Assembly: GCF_015355755.1 (NCBI RefSeq) | Contig: NZ_JACVEE010000003.1 | Span: forward strand, 744,001-808,000 | DNA length: 64,000 nucleotides | Direction of reading: 5' to 3' | From: Nocardia sp. XZ_19_385 | Lineage (GTDB): Bacteria; Actinomycetota; Actinomycetes; Mycobacteriales; Mycobacteriaceae | Shown here: positions 34,927 to 42,200 of the stretch, one piece after another | How the letters are laid out: every line of letters starts with the position of its first letter | How positions within the stretch are numbered: position 1 is the stretch's first letter | The notes under the pieces: model-generated | Database searches by the model: none | What the model was told of the DNA's origin: nothing | The model's input: only the letters and a program-made list of their open reading frames with translations | Program-made: the position numbers and the translations under genes

Positions 34927-36273
34927 TCAGCGGCTGTAGACCGGCCAGGTGGCTTCGTCGCCTCCGTATTCGGGGGCAGCCCAGAGGTAGTCCGGGTATT
35001 CGGCGAGGGCGGGGGCGGCGGTGATGGTGTTGCCGCGGTAGACGGCCGAGGCGGGGCTCGGTGGGGTGGGGTTCGGATGGTTCGGGGTGCGGTCGGGGGA
35101 GGTGAGCAGCCAGGAGGCGGTGCGGGCCAGGGAGACTCGGACGTCTCGGCCGACGCCGTCGAAGACGCGGGCGACGAGGGCGTCGATGATGCCGGCGGCG
35201 AGCAGGTAGCCCGAGGCGTGGTCGAGGGCCTGGGCGGGGAGCGAGCCGGGGATCGAGGGGGCGCCCTCGGTGATCGCGATGCCGGTGGCCGCTTGCACGA
35301 TGCTGTCGAAGCCGCGGCGTTCGGCCCACGGGCCCGATTCGCCCCAGGCGCAGATCCGGCCGTGGATCAGGCCGGGACGGACCTCGGTGTTGAGACCGGC
35401 CGCTTCCAGTGCCCCCGGGCGGTAGCCGGTGACCAGGACGTCGGCGGAGCCGAGGAGTTCGTCGAAGGCGGCCCACTGGGAGCGCACGTCGAGCAGGGCC
35501 GAGCGCTTGCCCTGCGAGGTATCGAGGAACTGCCAAGGGATTTCGGGCAGCTGCGGGGGATCGATGCGCAGCACTTCCGCGCCGAGCAGCGCCAAGGCCC
35601 GGGTCGCGACGGGCCCGGCGATCACTCGCGTCAGATCGAGCACACGCACGCCGCGCAAAGGCTGGAACGGCGTGGGATCCGAGCGGTACCGGGGCGCGGC
35701 CCGATCGGTGCGCGGGTCGATCGCTACCAGCGGTCCCTGCGCGGCGGTCTGCGCCTGGGGCTCGACGGCCCATTCCTCTTCCGTGCGCACCCGTACCGCG
35801 ATCGCGCCGACCGCGGCGGCGTTCTCCTCGATATCGGCGGCCCGGGTCATGGCCAGCATCGCGACGGCGAGGTCTTCCGGTGCTTCGGGCGGCAGGCCGA
35901 GAGCGGCCAGCAGGCGGGCGCGGTGGTGCGGATAGTTGGCGTGGGTGCGGACCCAGCCGTCGAAGGTGGGGAAGAAACCGGACAGGTCGCCGAACATCGG
36001 TACCTGACGGCCGTCCACCCGCAACAATTGGTCGCTGCGGAAGGCGGCGTTGATCCGCCCCGGATCGATCCGGTGCGACACCGGCGCGAGCCGGTTCGCC
36101 TGCCGGTGCCGGTTGGCGGCCGCGGTCAGCGCGGCCACCGATCCGGCGGCGAGGGCCCAGACCGGAAGTGTCGCAGCGAGATTGCTGCCAGGATCGGGGG
36201 CGGGAGCGATAGTGGAGCCGGGTACCCCGATTCCGGTTTCGTAGTCGTGGACCAGTCGTGCATGCGCGATCAC
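34927..36273 (-). CDS. CaiB/BaiF-family CoA transferase
   Basis: About 448 residues. The class III CoA-transferase core starts late, near residue 170, at LRGVRVLDLTRVIAGPVATR; it continues with GAEVLRIDPP, DTSQGKRSALLD, ADVLVTGYRPGALEAAGL and ASGYLLAAGIIDAL. The N-terminal part, rich in Ala, is typical of the long actinobacterial members. These enzymes move CoA between carboxylic acids; donor and acceptor are unknown. The GTG at 36273 is a guess; the open frame extends upstream but overlaps the divergent thioesterase as noise. The first 84 bp upstream hold the divergent promoters. Confidence 0.8.
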   Translation of the reverse strand: MIAHARLVHDYETGIGVPGSTIAPAPDPGSNLAATLPVWALAAGSVAALTAAANRHRQANRLAPVSHRIDPGRINAAFRSDQLLRVDGRQVPMFGDLSGFFPTFDGWVRTHANYPHHRARLLAALGLPPEAPEDLAVAMLAMTRAADIEENAAAVGAIAVRVRTEEEWAVEPQAQTAAQGPLVAIDPRTDRAAPRYRSDPTPFQPLRGVRVLDLTRVIAGPVATRALALLGAEVLRIDPPQLPEIPWQFLDTSQGKRSALLDVRSQWAAFDELLGSADVLVTGYRPGALEAAGLNTEVRPGLIHGRICAWGESGPWAERRGFDSIVQAATGIAITEGAPSIPGSLPAQALDHASGYLLAAGIIDALVARVFDGVGRDVRVSLARTASWLLTSPDRTPNHPNPTPPSPASAVYRGNTITAAPALAEYPDYLWAAPEYGGDEATWPVYSR

Positions 36274-36357
36274 CTGGTCGACACTAGTCGTGCCGCGCGT
36301 CTGTCGGGGGTTGGTGAAATGCTTGCGTGTTACTTTCTTGAACAGGAGGACTGGGAC

Positions 36358-37113
36358 GTGGACAAGGCGATCACCGGCACGGACTGGCTGCGGGTGTTGC
36401 GAGCCGATCCGGCACCGCGCCATCAACTGGTTTGCTTTCCGCCCGGCGGCGGTTCGGCAACCGCGTATCGAGAGTTGGCCCGCCACTTCGACTCTGGCGT
36501 GACAGTGGTCGCCGTGCAGCCGCCGGGACGCCAGGACCGCGTCGGCGACCCGGCCATCGGCGACCTGCATGACCTCGCCGATCACGTTGCGGCGGAACTG
36601 CTTCGGCAGGCGCCCCTCGCGGGCCTGTCGCTGTTCGGGCACAGCATGGGCGCGACGGTGGCGTACGAGACCGCCGTGCGCCTCGAACGCGGCGGGCAAC
36701 AGATCAGCACCCTCTTCGTATCCGGCCGTCCCGCACCGACTTACGCCGAACCCGGCCGGTTCCATCTGGGCTCCGACGACGAGCTCATCGGCGACCTGGA
36801 ACGCCTCGCCAACGACCCCGCCTCGGTCGCCATCCTGCGCAGCGAACCAAGCCTCGCGGAACTGATCCTCCCGACCGTGCGCACCGACTACCGGGCCGTG
36901 GAAACCTACGTCCACCGCTCGGCCGACCCGCTGAACTGCGATATCGCGGCCCTGATCAGCACTGAAGACCCGACGACGAACCAGGACCAGGCCACCGAGT
37001 GGCGCGACCACACCACAGCTGAATTCGGCCTGCACACCTTCCCGGGCGGCCACTTCTACCTCGACGAACAACCGTCCGCAGTCGCCAAGATCATCGCCTC
37101 GACGCTGGGATGA
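36358..37113 (+). CDS. Type II thioesterase (GrsT/RifR-like)
   Basis: A 251-residue alpha/beta hydrolase of the external thioesterase type that clears stalled acyl groups from NRPS/PKS carrier proteins. Visible are LVCFPPGGGSATAYRELA (oxyanion region), nucleophile motif LFGHSMGATVAYE, and the late FPGGHFYLDEQ with catalytic His. The GTG at 36358 has AGGAGGA 7 nt upstream; the long frame upstream is a shadow of the CoA transferase. No NRPS or PKS lies in the window, so its partner is elsewhere. Confidence 0.88.
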   Translation: MDKAITGTDWLRVLRADPAPRHQLVCFPPGGGSATAYRELARHFDSGVTVVAVQPPGRQDRVGDPAIGDLHDLADHVAAELLRQAPLAGLSLFGHSMGATVAYETAVRLERGGQQISTLFVSGRPAPTYAEPGRFHLGSDDELIGDLERLANDPASVAILRSEPSLAELILPTVRTDYRAVETYVHRSADPLNCDIAALISTEDPTTNQDQATEWRDHTTAEFGLHTFPGGHFYLDEQPSAVAKIIASTLG

Positions 37114-37131
37114 GCCCGCAGGCTGTCCGAG

Positions 37132-37208
37132 GTATGCAGACCGTGCAACTTTCCCTCGAAAGTGGTCGAAATCGGCTCAACTCGAGGGAAATTGCACGGT
37201 CTGCATAC
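37132..37208. terminator. Long near-perfect inverted repeat after the thioesterase
   Basis: Arms of 28 and 27 bp (37132-37159 and 37182-37208) pair throughout except for one bulged base; the loop is 22 nt. The arms begin GTATGCAGACCGTGCAA and end TTGCACGGTCTGCATAC. It sits between convergent genes, so it is likely a bidirectional terminator. It is less GC-rich and far longer than the other hairpins here, and could also be a small mobile palindromic element. Confidence 0.65.
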
Positions 37209-37236
37209 ATCGTTCGCAAGGACTTCCGGAACGGAG

Positions 37237-37392
37237 TCAACGCACGAGGTCGAATTCGTTCATCGCTTCGGCTTCGTCTTCGGTTTCCCGATCCTGCGGG
37301 TCCAGCACGGTCGGTTCGGGCTCGCTGATCCGCCAGGCGGTACCCGACGCGGCGGCCGCGTACTCCGCGACCTGTTCGCTCCATCCCCACAT
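37237..37392 (-). CDS. Small acidic protein of unknown function
   Basis: A 51-residue ORF starting MWGWSEQVAEYAAAASG and ending in an acidic tail (DRETEDEAEAMNEFDLVR). The ATG at 37392 has GGGGAGGAG 8 nt upstream, one of the best RBS sites in this region, so I prefer it over the longer frame from 37518. There is no membrane segment and no recognised family. Confidence 0.55.
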   Translation of the reverse strand: MWGWSEQVAEYAAAASGTAWRISEPEPTVLDPQDRETEDEAEAMNEFDLVR

Positions 37393-37465
37393 CGCCCGCT
37401 CCTCCCCTGAGCCGAAAGTTATGTTCCTCCAGGCTATCTGGGGCAAGCACGCGGGCGCCACGCAT

Positions 37466-37849
37466 TTACCGCCGCGCTGAACCCACCGCTGTCCGGGACC
37501 CCCGAAGCCGCCGGACATATCCCACCCACGACACCAGGACGCAGGCCGCGACCAGCGCGCGCACCAAACCGAGCGCCGATTCCGGGTAGATCACGCCCGT
37601 CAGATAGTGATCGATGAACCCGCTGGCCGGCAGCCCCTCCTGCCCGGCCTCGCGCCGCGCCCAATTCTCCACATAGGTGAGCGGGCAGTCATATCCGACC
37701 AGCACCGTACCGAAACCCCACCCGAACGCGATCAGGTGCAGCCAGATGGTGCGCGGCCACCGCCACGCTAAGAACCCGCCGACCACCACATAGGCCACGA
37801 ACGCGAAGTGCGCGGCCGCGGTGGCATCGGCCAACAGCCGGTACAGCAC
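37466..37849 (-). CDS. DUF2784 integral membrane protein
   Basis: A 127-residue inner-membrane protein with three to four hydrophobic helices and the DUF2784 pattern: ADATAAAHFAFVAYVVVGGF, WPRTIWLHL, then CPLTYVENWARREAG and HYLTGVIYPE. Function unknown. It lies just downstream of the Zn-ribbon SDR gene on the same strand (21 bp), perhaps read through from it. Confidence 0.85.
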   Translation of the reverse strand: MLYRLLADATAAAHFAFVAYVVVGGFLAWRWPRTIWLHLIAFGWGFGTVLVGYDCPLTYVENWARREAGQEGLPASGFIDHYLTGVIYPESALGLVRALVAACVLVSWVGYVRRLRGSRTAVGSARR

Positions 37850-37870
37850 AGCACCAGCTTAGGCGGGATC

Positions 37871-39301
37871 TCACCAGGGGGAGGGCCGGTAATCCTTCAG
37901 GAAGACGCCGAAGATGTCGTTGCCGTTCTCGCCCTGCACGATCGGGTCGTACACGCGGGCGGCGCCGTCGACCAGATCCAGCGGCGCGTGGAAGCCCTCC
38001 TCGGCCAGGCGCATCTTCGTGAAATGCGGGCGCTCGTCGGTGATCCAGCCGGTGTCGACGGCGGTCATCAGGATGTTGTCCTCGTCGAACATTTCCTTGG
38101 CGCTGGTGCGGGTCAGCATGTTCAGCGCGGCCTTGGCCATATTGGTGTGCGGGTGCCCCGGGCCTTTGTAGGCGCGGGAGAACTGACCCTCCATGGCGGA
38201 AACGTTGACGATGTATTTGCGCCGCGCCGCCGCGGCCGCCATCGCCGGACGCAGCCGCGAGACCAGGATGAACGGCGCCACCGAGTTGCACAGCTGCACT
38301 TCGAGCAGTTCGGTCGGATCGACCTCGGCGACGGTCTGCACCCAGCTGTTGGTGTGCGCCAGGTCCGGCACCAGCCCACCCGCGTCGATCGCGATACCGG
38401 CCGAAATGCGTTCCGGCGTAGCCGATCCCGCGACCAGCGCGAGCTCGGCGATATCGGCGGCGGTGAGCGACGGCGCGAGCGAGGCGGTCAGCGCGGTCGG
38501 GTGCGCCTGCATGGTTTTGCCGAAGGTCACCATTTCTGGCAGCGCGCCGACCGGCAGCGGACCGTTCTCGGCGTCGACCAGCGCGCTGTAGGCGCCGGGG
38601 GAGCGGCGCACGGTCTGCGCGGCGTTGTTGATCAGGATGTCGAGCGGGCCCTGGGCGGCGACGTCGTCGGCGAGCGCCACCACCTGGGCCGGATCGCGCA
38701 GGTCGATGCCGACGATGCGCAGCCGGTGCATCCAGTCGCCGCTGTCGTCCATGGCGGCGAAACGGCGGATGGCGTCGTTGGGGAAGCGGGTGGTGATGGT
38801 GGTGTGCGCGCCGTCGCGCAACAGCCGCAGCGCGATGTACATGCCGATCTTGGCGCGGCCGCCGGTGAGCAGCGCGCGTTTGCCGGACAGATCGGTGCGG
38901 GCGTCGCGTCTGCTGTGGCTGTCGGCCGCGCAGGACGGGCAGAGCTGGTGGTAGAACGCGTCGACCCGGGTGTAGCGGTCCTTGCAGATGTAGCAGGGAC
39001 GGGCCCGCAAGAGTTCGCCCGCGCTCGCGCCCGCGGCGTTCGAGCTCAGCGGGATACCGGCGGTCTCGTCATCGATCCGCTGCGGCGAGCCGGTCGCGGT
39101 GGCGGCGACGACGGCGCGGTCGGCTTCGGACACGGCCGCGCGCGCTTCGGTGCGGCGCCGCTGCTTGAGCTTCTTGAACATGTGCCCGACCGCGCGCTGC
39201 ACCGCGAGCGAATCCGGATCGTCCTTATCGAGCTGCCCGGCTTGTTCGAGCACCCGCAGACAGGTCGCGAGCTCAGTGGAATCGATACTGCTTTCGGCCA
39301 T
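37871..39301 (-). CDS. SDR oxidoreductase with N-terminal zinc-ribbon
   Basis: A 476-residue two-part protein. Residues 1-130 include a helical region and a Cys4 knuckle (CYICKDRY...LCPSC). The SDR core follows: LLTGGRAKIGMYIAL as cofactor loop, NNAAQTVRR for NNAG, the VNVSAMEGQFSR serine region, and PHTNMAKAALNM, in which the YxxxK tyrosine appears replaced (H-T-N-M-A-K), so a Tyr at FSRAYKGPG may serve instead. The enzyme's substrate is unknown. The start MAESSIDSTE follows a weak GAAGGAC. Downstream of sigJ on the same strand but separated by a strong hairpin. Confidence 0.8.
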   Translation of the reverse strand: MAESSIDSTELATCLRVLEQAGQLDKDDPDSLAVQRAVGHMFKKLKQRRRTEARAAVSEADRAVVAATATGSPQRIDDETAGIPLSSNAAGASAGELLRARPCYICKDRYTRVDAFYHQLCPSCAADSHSRRDARTDLSGKRALLTGGRAKIGMYIALRLLRDGAHTTITTRFPNDAIRRFAAMDDSGDWMHRLRIVGIDLRDPAQVVALADDVAAQGPLDILINNAAQTVRRSPGAYSALVDAENGPLPVGALPEMVTFGKTMQAHPTALTASLAPSLTAADIAELALVAGSATPERISAGIAIDAGGLVPDLAHTNSWVQTVAEVDPTELLEVQLCNSVAPFILVSRLRPAMAAAAARRKYIVNVSAMEGQFSRAYKGPGHPHTNMAKAALNMLTRTSAKEMFDEDNILMTAVDTGWITDERPHFTKMRLAEEGFHAPLDLVDGAARVYDPIVQGENGNDIFGVFLKDYRPSPW

Positions 39302-39404
39302 CGCGGGTAGAGGAGTCCTTCGTGAGCTGGGCAATCGACCCCCCATTGTCGCAAACCCGCCGCCATAGCTCCCAGTCCGGGCACCCCGAACCCGCCCGTT
39401 GATG

Positions 39405-39475
39405 ACCAAGATCACCAGGACTTGGTGGCGGCATCGGCCGAGAGTGGTCCGCCACCAAGTCCTGATGATCTTGGT
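39405..39475 (-). terminator. 27-bp inverted-repeat terminator after sigJ
   Basis: Arms 39405-39431 and 39449-39475 are 27 bp with a single mismatch and a 17-nt loop. The left arm begins ACCAAGATCACCAGGACTTG. It lies 3 bp past the sigJ stop, so it should isolate sigJ from the SDR gene downstream. Confidence 0.7.
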
Positions 39476-39477
39476 GT

Positions 39478-40362
39478 TCAGGCGGCTGTCCAGAGGCGCA
39501 GCTTTTCGGGGTTGCGGATGACCCAGATGCGGGTGATGTGGTTGTCGGCGATGTCGAAGGCGTAGACCGAGACGATGGTGTTGTCGAGTTGGGCGACCAG
39601 GCCGGGTTGGCCGTTGACGGTGCGCTCGAGGAGGGTTACCTCGGGGCCTCGGGTGGCGATTTCCAGCCAAGTGCGGGCGATGTTTTCGCTGCCGGTGATG
39701 GGGTCGCGGAAGGCCGGGGCGAGGCCGCCGCTGTCCGCGGTCGCGGTTGCGGTCGGGTCGAGCAATTCGATCAGGGCCGGCAGATCGCTTGTCTCCCAGG
39801 CGTGTTTGAAGTCCCGGACCACCGCGGCGCGTTGGGCGCTCGACGGGTTGCGCGAGGTATCGATGCGGCGGCGGGCGCTGGAGGCGAGCTGGCGGCAGGC
39901 GCCGGGGGTGCGGCCGACGATGTCGGCGATTTCGGCGAAGGAGTAGCGGAAGACGTCGTGCAGGACGAACGCGACTCGCTCGGCCGGGGTCATCGAATCG
40001 AGTACGACGAGGAAGGCCATGCTGATCGACTCGTCGAGGGTGACCCGGTCGGCGGGATCGGCGGGGGCACCGAACCATTCGGAATGGCCGGGTATAGGCT
40101 CCGGAATCCATTCGCCCACATACTGTTCCCGCCTGGCTCGCGCCGAGCCGAGCAGGTCGAGGCAGATGCGGCCGGCGACCGTGGTCAACCACGCGCCGGG
40201 GGACGCCACCTCCTGCCGCTGCCGCTCGGAGAGTGCGTACCAGCGGGCGTAGGTCTCCTGCACCACGTCCTCGGCTTCGGCCAGCGAGCCGATCAGCCGG
40301 TAGGCGAGATTGATAAGCTGACGGCGTTCGCCGATCACTGCGCGCAGTTGCGGATCGGTCAT
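39478..40362 (-). CDS. sigJ: ECF41-group sigma factor (SigJ-like) with SnoaL-type C-terminal domain
   Basis: A 294-residue extracytoplasmic-function sigma factor. Region 2 is INLAYRLIGSLAEAEDVVQETYARW, region 4 is TPAERVAFVLHDVFRYSFAEIADIVGRTPGACRQLASSARRR (in parts). The fused NTF2-like C-terminal domain replaces an anti-sigma factor. Its group motifs are partly present: SGGLA where DGGGK is usual, and NPEKL near the end for NPDKL. The start MTDPQLRAVIGER has AAGGAG upstream. It is divergent from an FMN reductase and a SnoaL protein, the typical ECF41 layout. Confidence 0.88.
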   Translation of the reverse strand: MTDPQLRAVIGERRQLINLAYRLIGSLAEAEDVVQETYARWYALSERQRQEVASPGAWLTTVAGRICLDLLGSARARREQYVGEWIPEPIPGHSEWFGAPADPADRVTLDESISMAFLVVLDSMTPAERVAFVLHDVFRYSFAEIADIVGRTPGACRQLASSARRRIDTSRNPSSAQRAAVVRDFKHAWETSDLPALIELLDPTATATADSGGLAPAFRDPITGSENIARTWLEIATRGPEVTLLERTVNGQPGLVAQLDNTIVSVYAFDIADNHITRIWVIRNPEKLRLWTAA

Positions 40363-40398
40363 GGTGTTCGGCTCCTTCGATCGACGCTTCACCGAATC

Positions 40399-40452
40399 GA
40401 CGAAACAGCGACTCGAATTGTCAGGCCTGACATTCCCCAGGGCTACATCGTC
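40399..40452. promoter_or_regulatory. Mirror-symmetric divergent ECF41-type promoters
   Basis: A perfect 14-bp palindrome TGTCAGGCCTGACA (40419-40432) sits midway. On the plus strand CGTC lies at 40449-40452, exactly 16 nt after TGACA. On the minus strand CGTC (40399-40402 as GACG) is also exactly 16 nt after TGACA. This resembles the ECF41 type of promoter (a TGTCACA-like -35 with a CGTC -10, from memory). The rightward -10 is 8 nt before the reductase ATG, so that mRNA would be nearly leaderless. SigJ recognition is inferred. Confidence 0.65.
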
Positions 40453-40460
40453 GGAAGGGC

Positions 40461-41048
40461 ATGACACTCTCCATCGGCATCATCCTCGGCAGTACCCGCC
40501 CCAACCGCAACGGCCCGCAGGTCGCCCAGTGGGTTCTGGACACGGCGTCGGCGCGCGGCGACGCCGAATTCGACCTGATCGACCTGCGCGAGCACCGGCT
40601 ACCGCATCTGGACGAGCCCGCGCCGCCGATGTTCGGCCCGTCCGCGCACGCGTACACCCGCGCCTGGGCCGAGCGGATCGCCCCGTTTGACGGTTTCATC
40701 ATCGTGACCCCGGAATACAACGGCGGCATCCCCGGCGTACTGAAGAACGCTATCGACCACCTGTGCGGAGAATGGACCGACAAGGCGGTCGGATTCGTCT
40801 CCTACGGCGTGAGCGGCGGCGCCCGTGCGGTCGCGCAGCTGCGGGTGGTGTGCAGCACGCTGGGCATGGCGGATGTGAGCCGCCCGGTGGAGATCTCACT
40901 GCTCACCGATTTCGAGAACCACACCACCTTCATGCCGCGCGACCACCATGTCGCCGCCCTGCACAAAACGCTGGATCAGCTCCTCGCCTGGAGCGCCGCG
41001 CTCGCACCGCTGCGGACCGGCGCCGAAACCACTCTCGTCAACTCCTGA
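40461..41048 (+). CDS. NADPH-dependent FMN reductase-like flavoprotein
   Basis: A 195-residue flavodoxin-fold reductase: IGIILGSTRPNRNG binds FMN phosphate, PHLDEPAPP follows, and TPEYNGGIPGVLKNAIDHL is the family signature. Such enzymes reduce quinones, chromate or azo compounds, or supply reduced FMN. It is the first gene of a two-gene unit under the divergent promoter shared with sigJ, so it is a likely ECF41 regulon member. Confidence 0.92.
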   Translation: MTLSIGIILGSTRPNRNGPQVAQWVLDTASARGDAEFDLIDLREHRLPHLDEPAPPMFGPSAHAYTRAWAERIAPFDGFIIVTPEYNGGIPGVLKNAIDHLCGEWTDKAVGFVSYGVSGGARAVAQLRVVCSTLGMADVSRPVEISLLTDFENHTTFMPRDHHVAALHKTLDQLLAWSAALAPLRTGAETTLVNS

Positions 41049-41058
41049 GGAGCCGATC

Positions 41059-41526
41059 ATGACCGTATCCAACGACTTTCAGGCACGCACCGACCGCATC
41101 GAGGCGGACGAAGCCGAGATTCGCAGGCAAATCGACAAGGTGATCGAAGGGCTGCGCGCCAAGGATCTCGCGGCCCTGAAGCAGCTGTACACCACCGACG
41201 TCGTTTCCTTCGACGTCGAGCCGCCGCTCCAGCATGTCGGGATCGCGGCGAAACTCGACAACTGGTCGAGAGTGTTCCTGTTCTTCGAGACTCTGACCTA
41301 CGAGGTTCGCGATCTGACCCTCACCGTCGGCGACGATGTGGCCTTCGGGCACGGCTTCGGTCGTCTGCGCGGCACGCTGCGGAACGGGGCGGCAACGAAC
41401 GGTATGTGGGTCCGGGTCACCTACGGCATGCGGAAGATCGCCGGCACCTGGTTGATCGCACACGACCAGGTCTCGGTGCCGCTCGACATCGCGAGCGGCA
41501 AAGGGGTGATCGACCTCGAACCCTGA
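41059..41526 (+). CDS. SnoaL-like/YybH-family protein
   Basis: A 155-residue NTF2-like fold protein: IRRQIDKVIEGLRAKDLAAL, LYTTDVVSFDVEPPLQHVG, DDVAFGHGFGRLRG and WLIAHDQVSVPLD. The ATG at 41059 follows GAGGAG and lies 10 bp after the FMN reductase stop, so both are co-expressed. It belongs to a fold also fused to SigJ. Small-molecule binding or isomerisation is likely; substrate unknown. Confidence 0.82.
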   Translation: MTVSNDFQARTDRIEADEAEIRRQIDKVIEGLRAKDLAALKQLYTTDVVSFDVEPPLQHVGIAAKLDNWSRVFLFFETLTYEVRDLTLTVGDDVAFGHGFGRLRGTLRNGAATNGMWVRVTYGMRKIAGTWLIAHDQVSVPLDIASGKGVIDLEP

Positions 41527-41555
41527 CGAGCGCGACCGGCGGCCACGAGGAAGCC

Positions 41556-42200
41556 GTCGGCCTGCACACCGCCGCAGCCGCCGCCATCACTGGCATCGAA
41601 GACGCGCGAGCGCGGCAAAGAAGCCGACCCGCACTCTGGCGATGGCAGGTGGCCTGGCAGCGCCGCGGCCTCCGCCATCAGCGACATCGAAATCGCGCGA
41701 GCGCGGCAAAGAAGCCGACCCGCACTCTCGCGATGTCAGGCGACCTGCGCACCGCCGCGGTCTCCGCCATCACGGGCATCGAGGACGCGCGAGCGGGGCG
41801 AAGTAGCCGACCCGCACTCTCGCGATGTCAGGTGGCCCGCGTACCGCCGTGGCCTCCGCCATCACTGGCATCGAAGACGCGAGCGCGGCAAAGGAGCCGA
41901 CCCGCAGTCTCGCGATGTCAGGTGGCCTGAGCGGCGCCGTGGTCTCCGCCATCACCGGCATCGAAGATGCGCGAGCGCGGTGAAGTAGCCGACCTGCACT
42001 CTTGTGATGTCAGGTGGCGTGCGTACCGCCGTGGCCTCCGCCATCAGCGGCATCGAAGATGCGCGAGCGCGGTGAAGTAGCCGACCTGCACTCTTGTGAT
42101 GTCAGGTGGCGTGCGTACCGCCGTGGCCTCCGCCTCACCGGCATCGAAGAAGCGCGAGCGTGGCGAGGTAGCCGGCTCGCGCTTTTGGAGAAGTCAGGCT
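41556..42200. repeat. 91-bp minisatellite, about seven units
   Basis: This fills the gap between the SnoaL gene and the minus-strand gene ending at 42194. The anchor CATCGAAGACGCGCGAGCG recurs at about 41594, 41685, 41778, 41869, 41959, 42051 and 42142 (spacing 90-93 bp). Two adjacent late units, around 41990 and 42082, are almost identical; outer ones drift. All frames stay open by composition, but no coding function is evident. It resembles mycobacterial MIRU/VNTR loci and is not a CRISPR, as there are no unique spacers. Confidence 0.85.

Noticed and set aside
34927..37071. 714-codon reading of the CoA transferase
   Set aside because: The upstream 260 codons are antisense to the thioesterase, which has a strong RBS and catalytic motifs.
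41556..42200. CRISPR array
   Set aside because: Units are contiguous 91-bp tandem repeats without unique spacers, and no cas genes are present.
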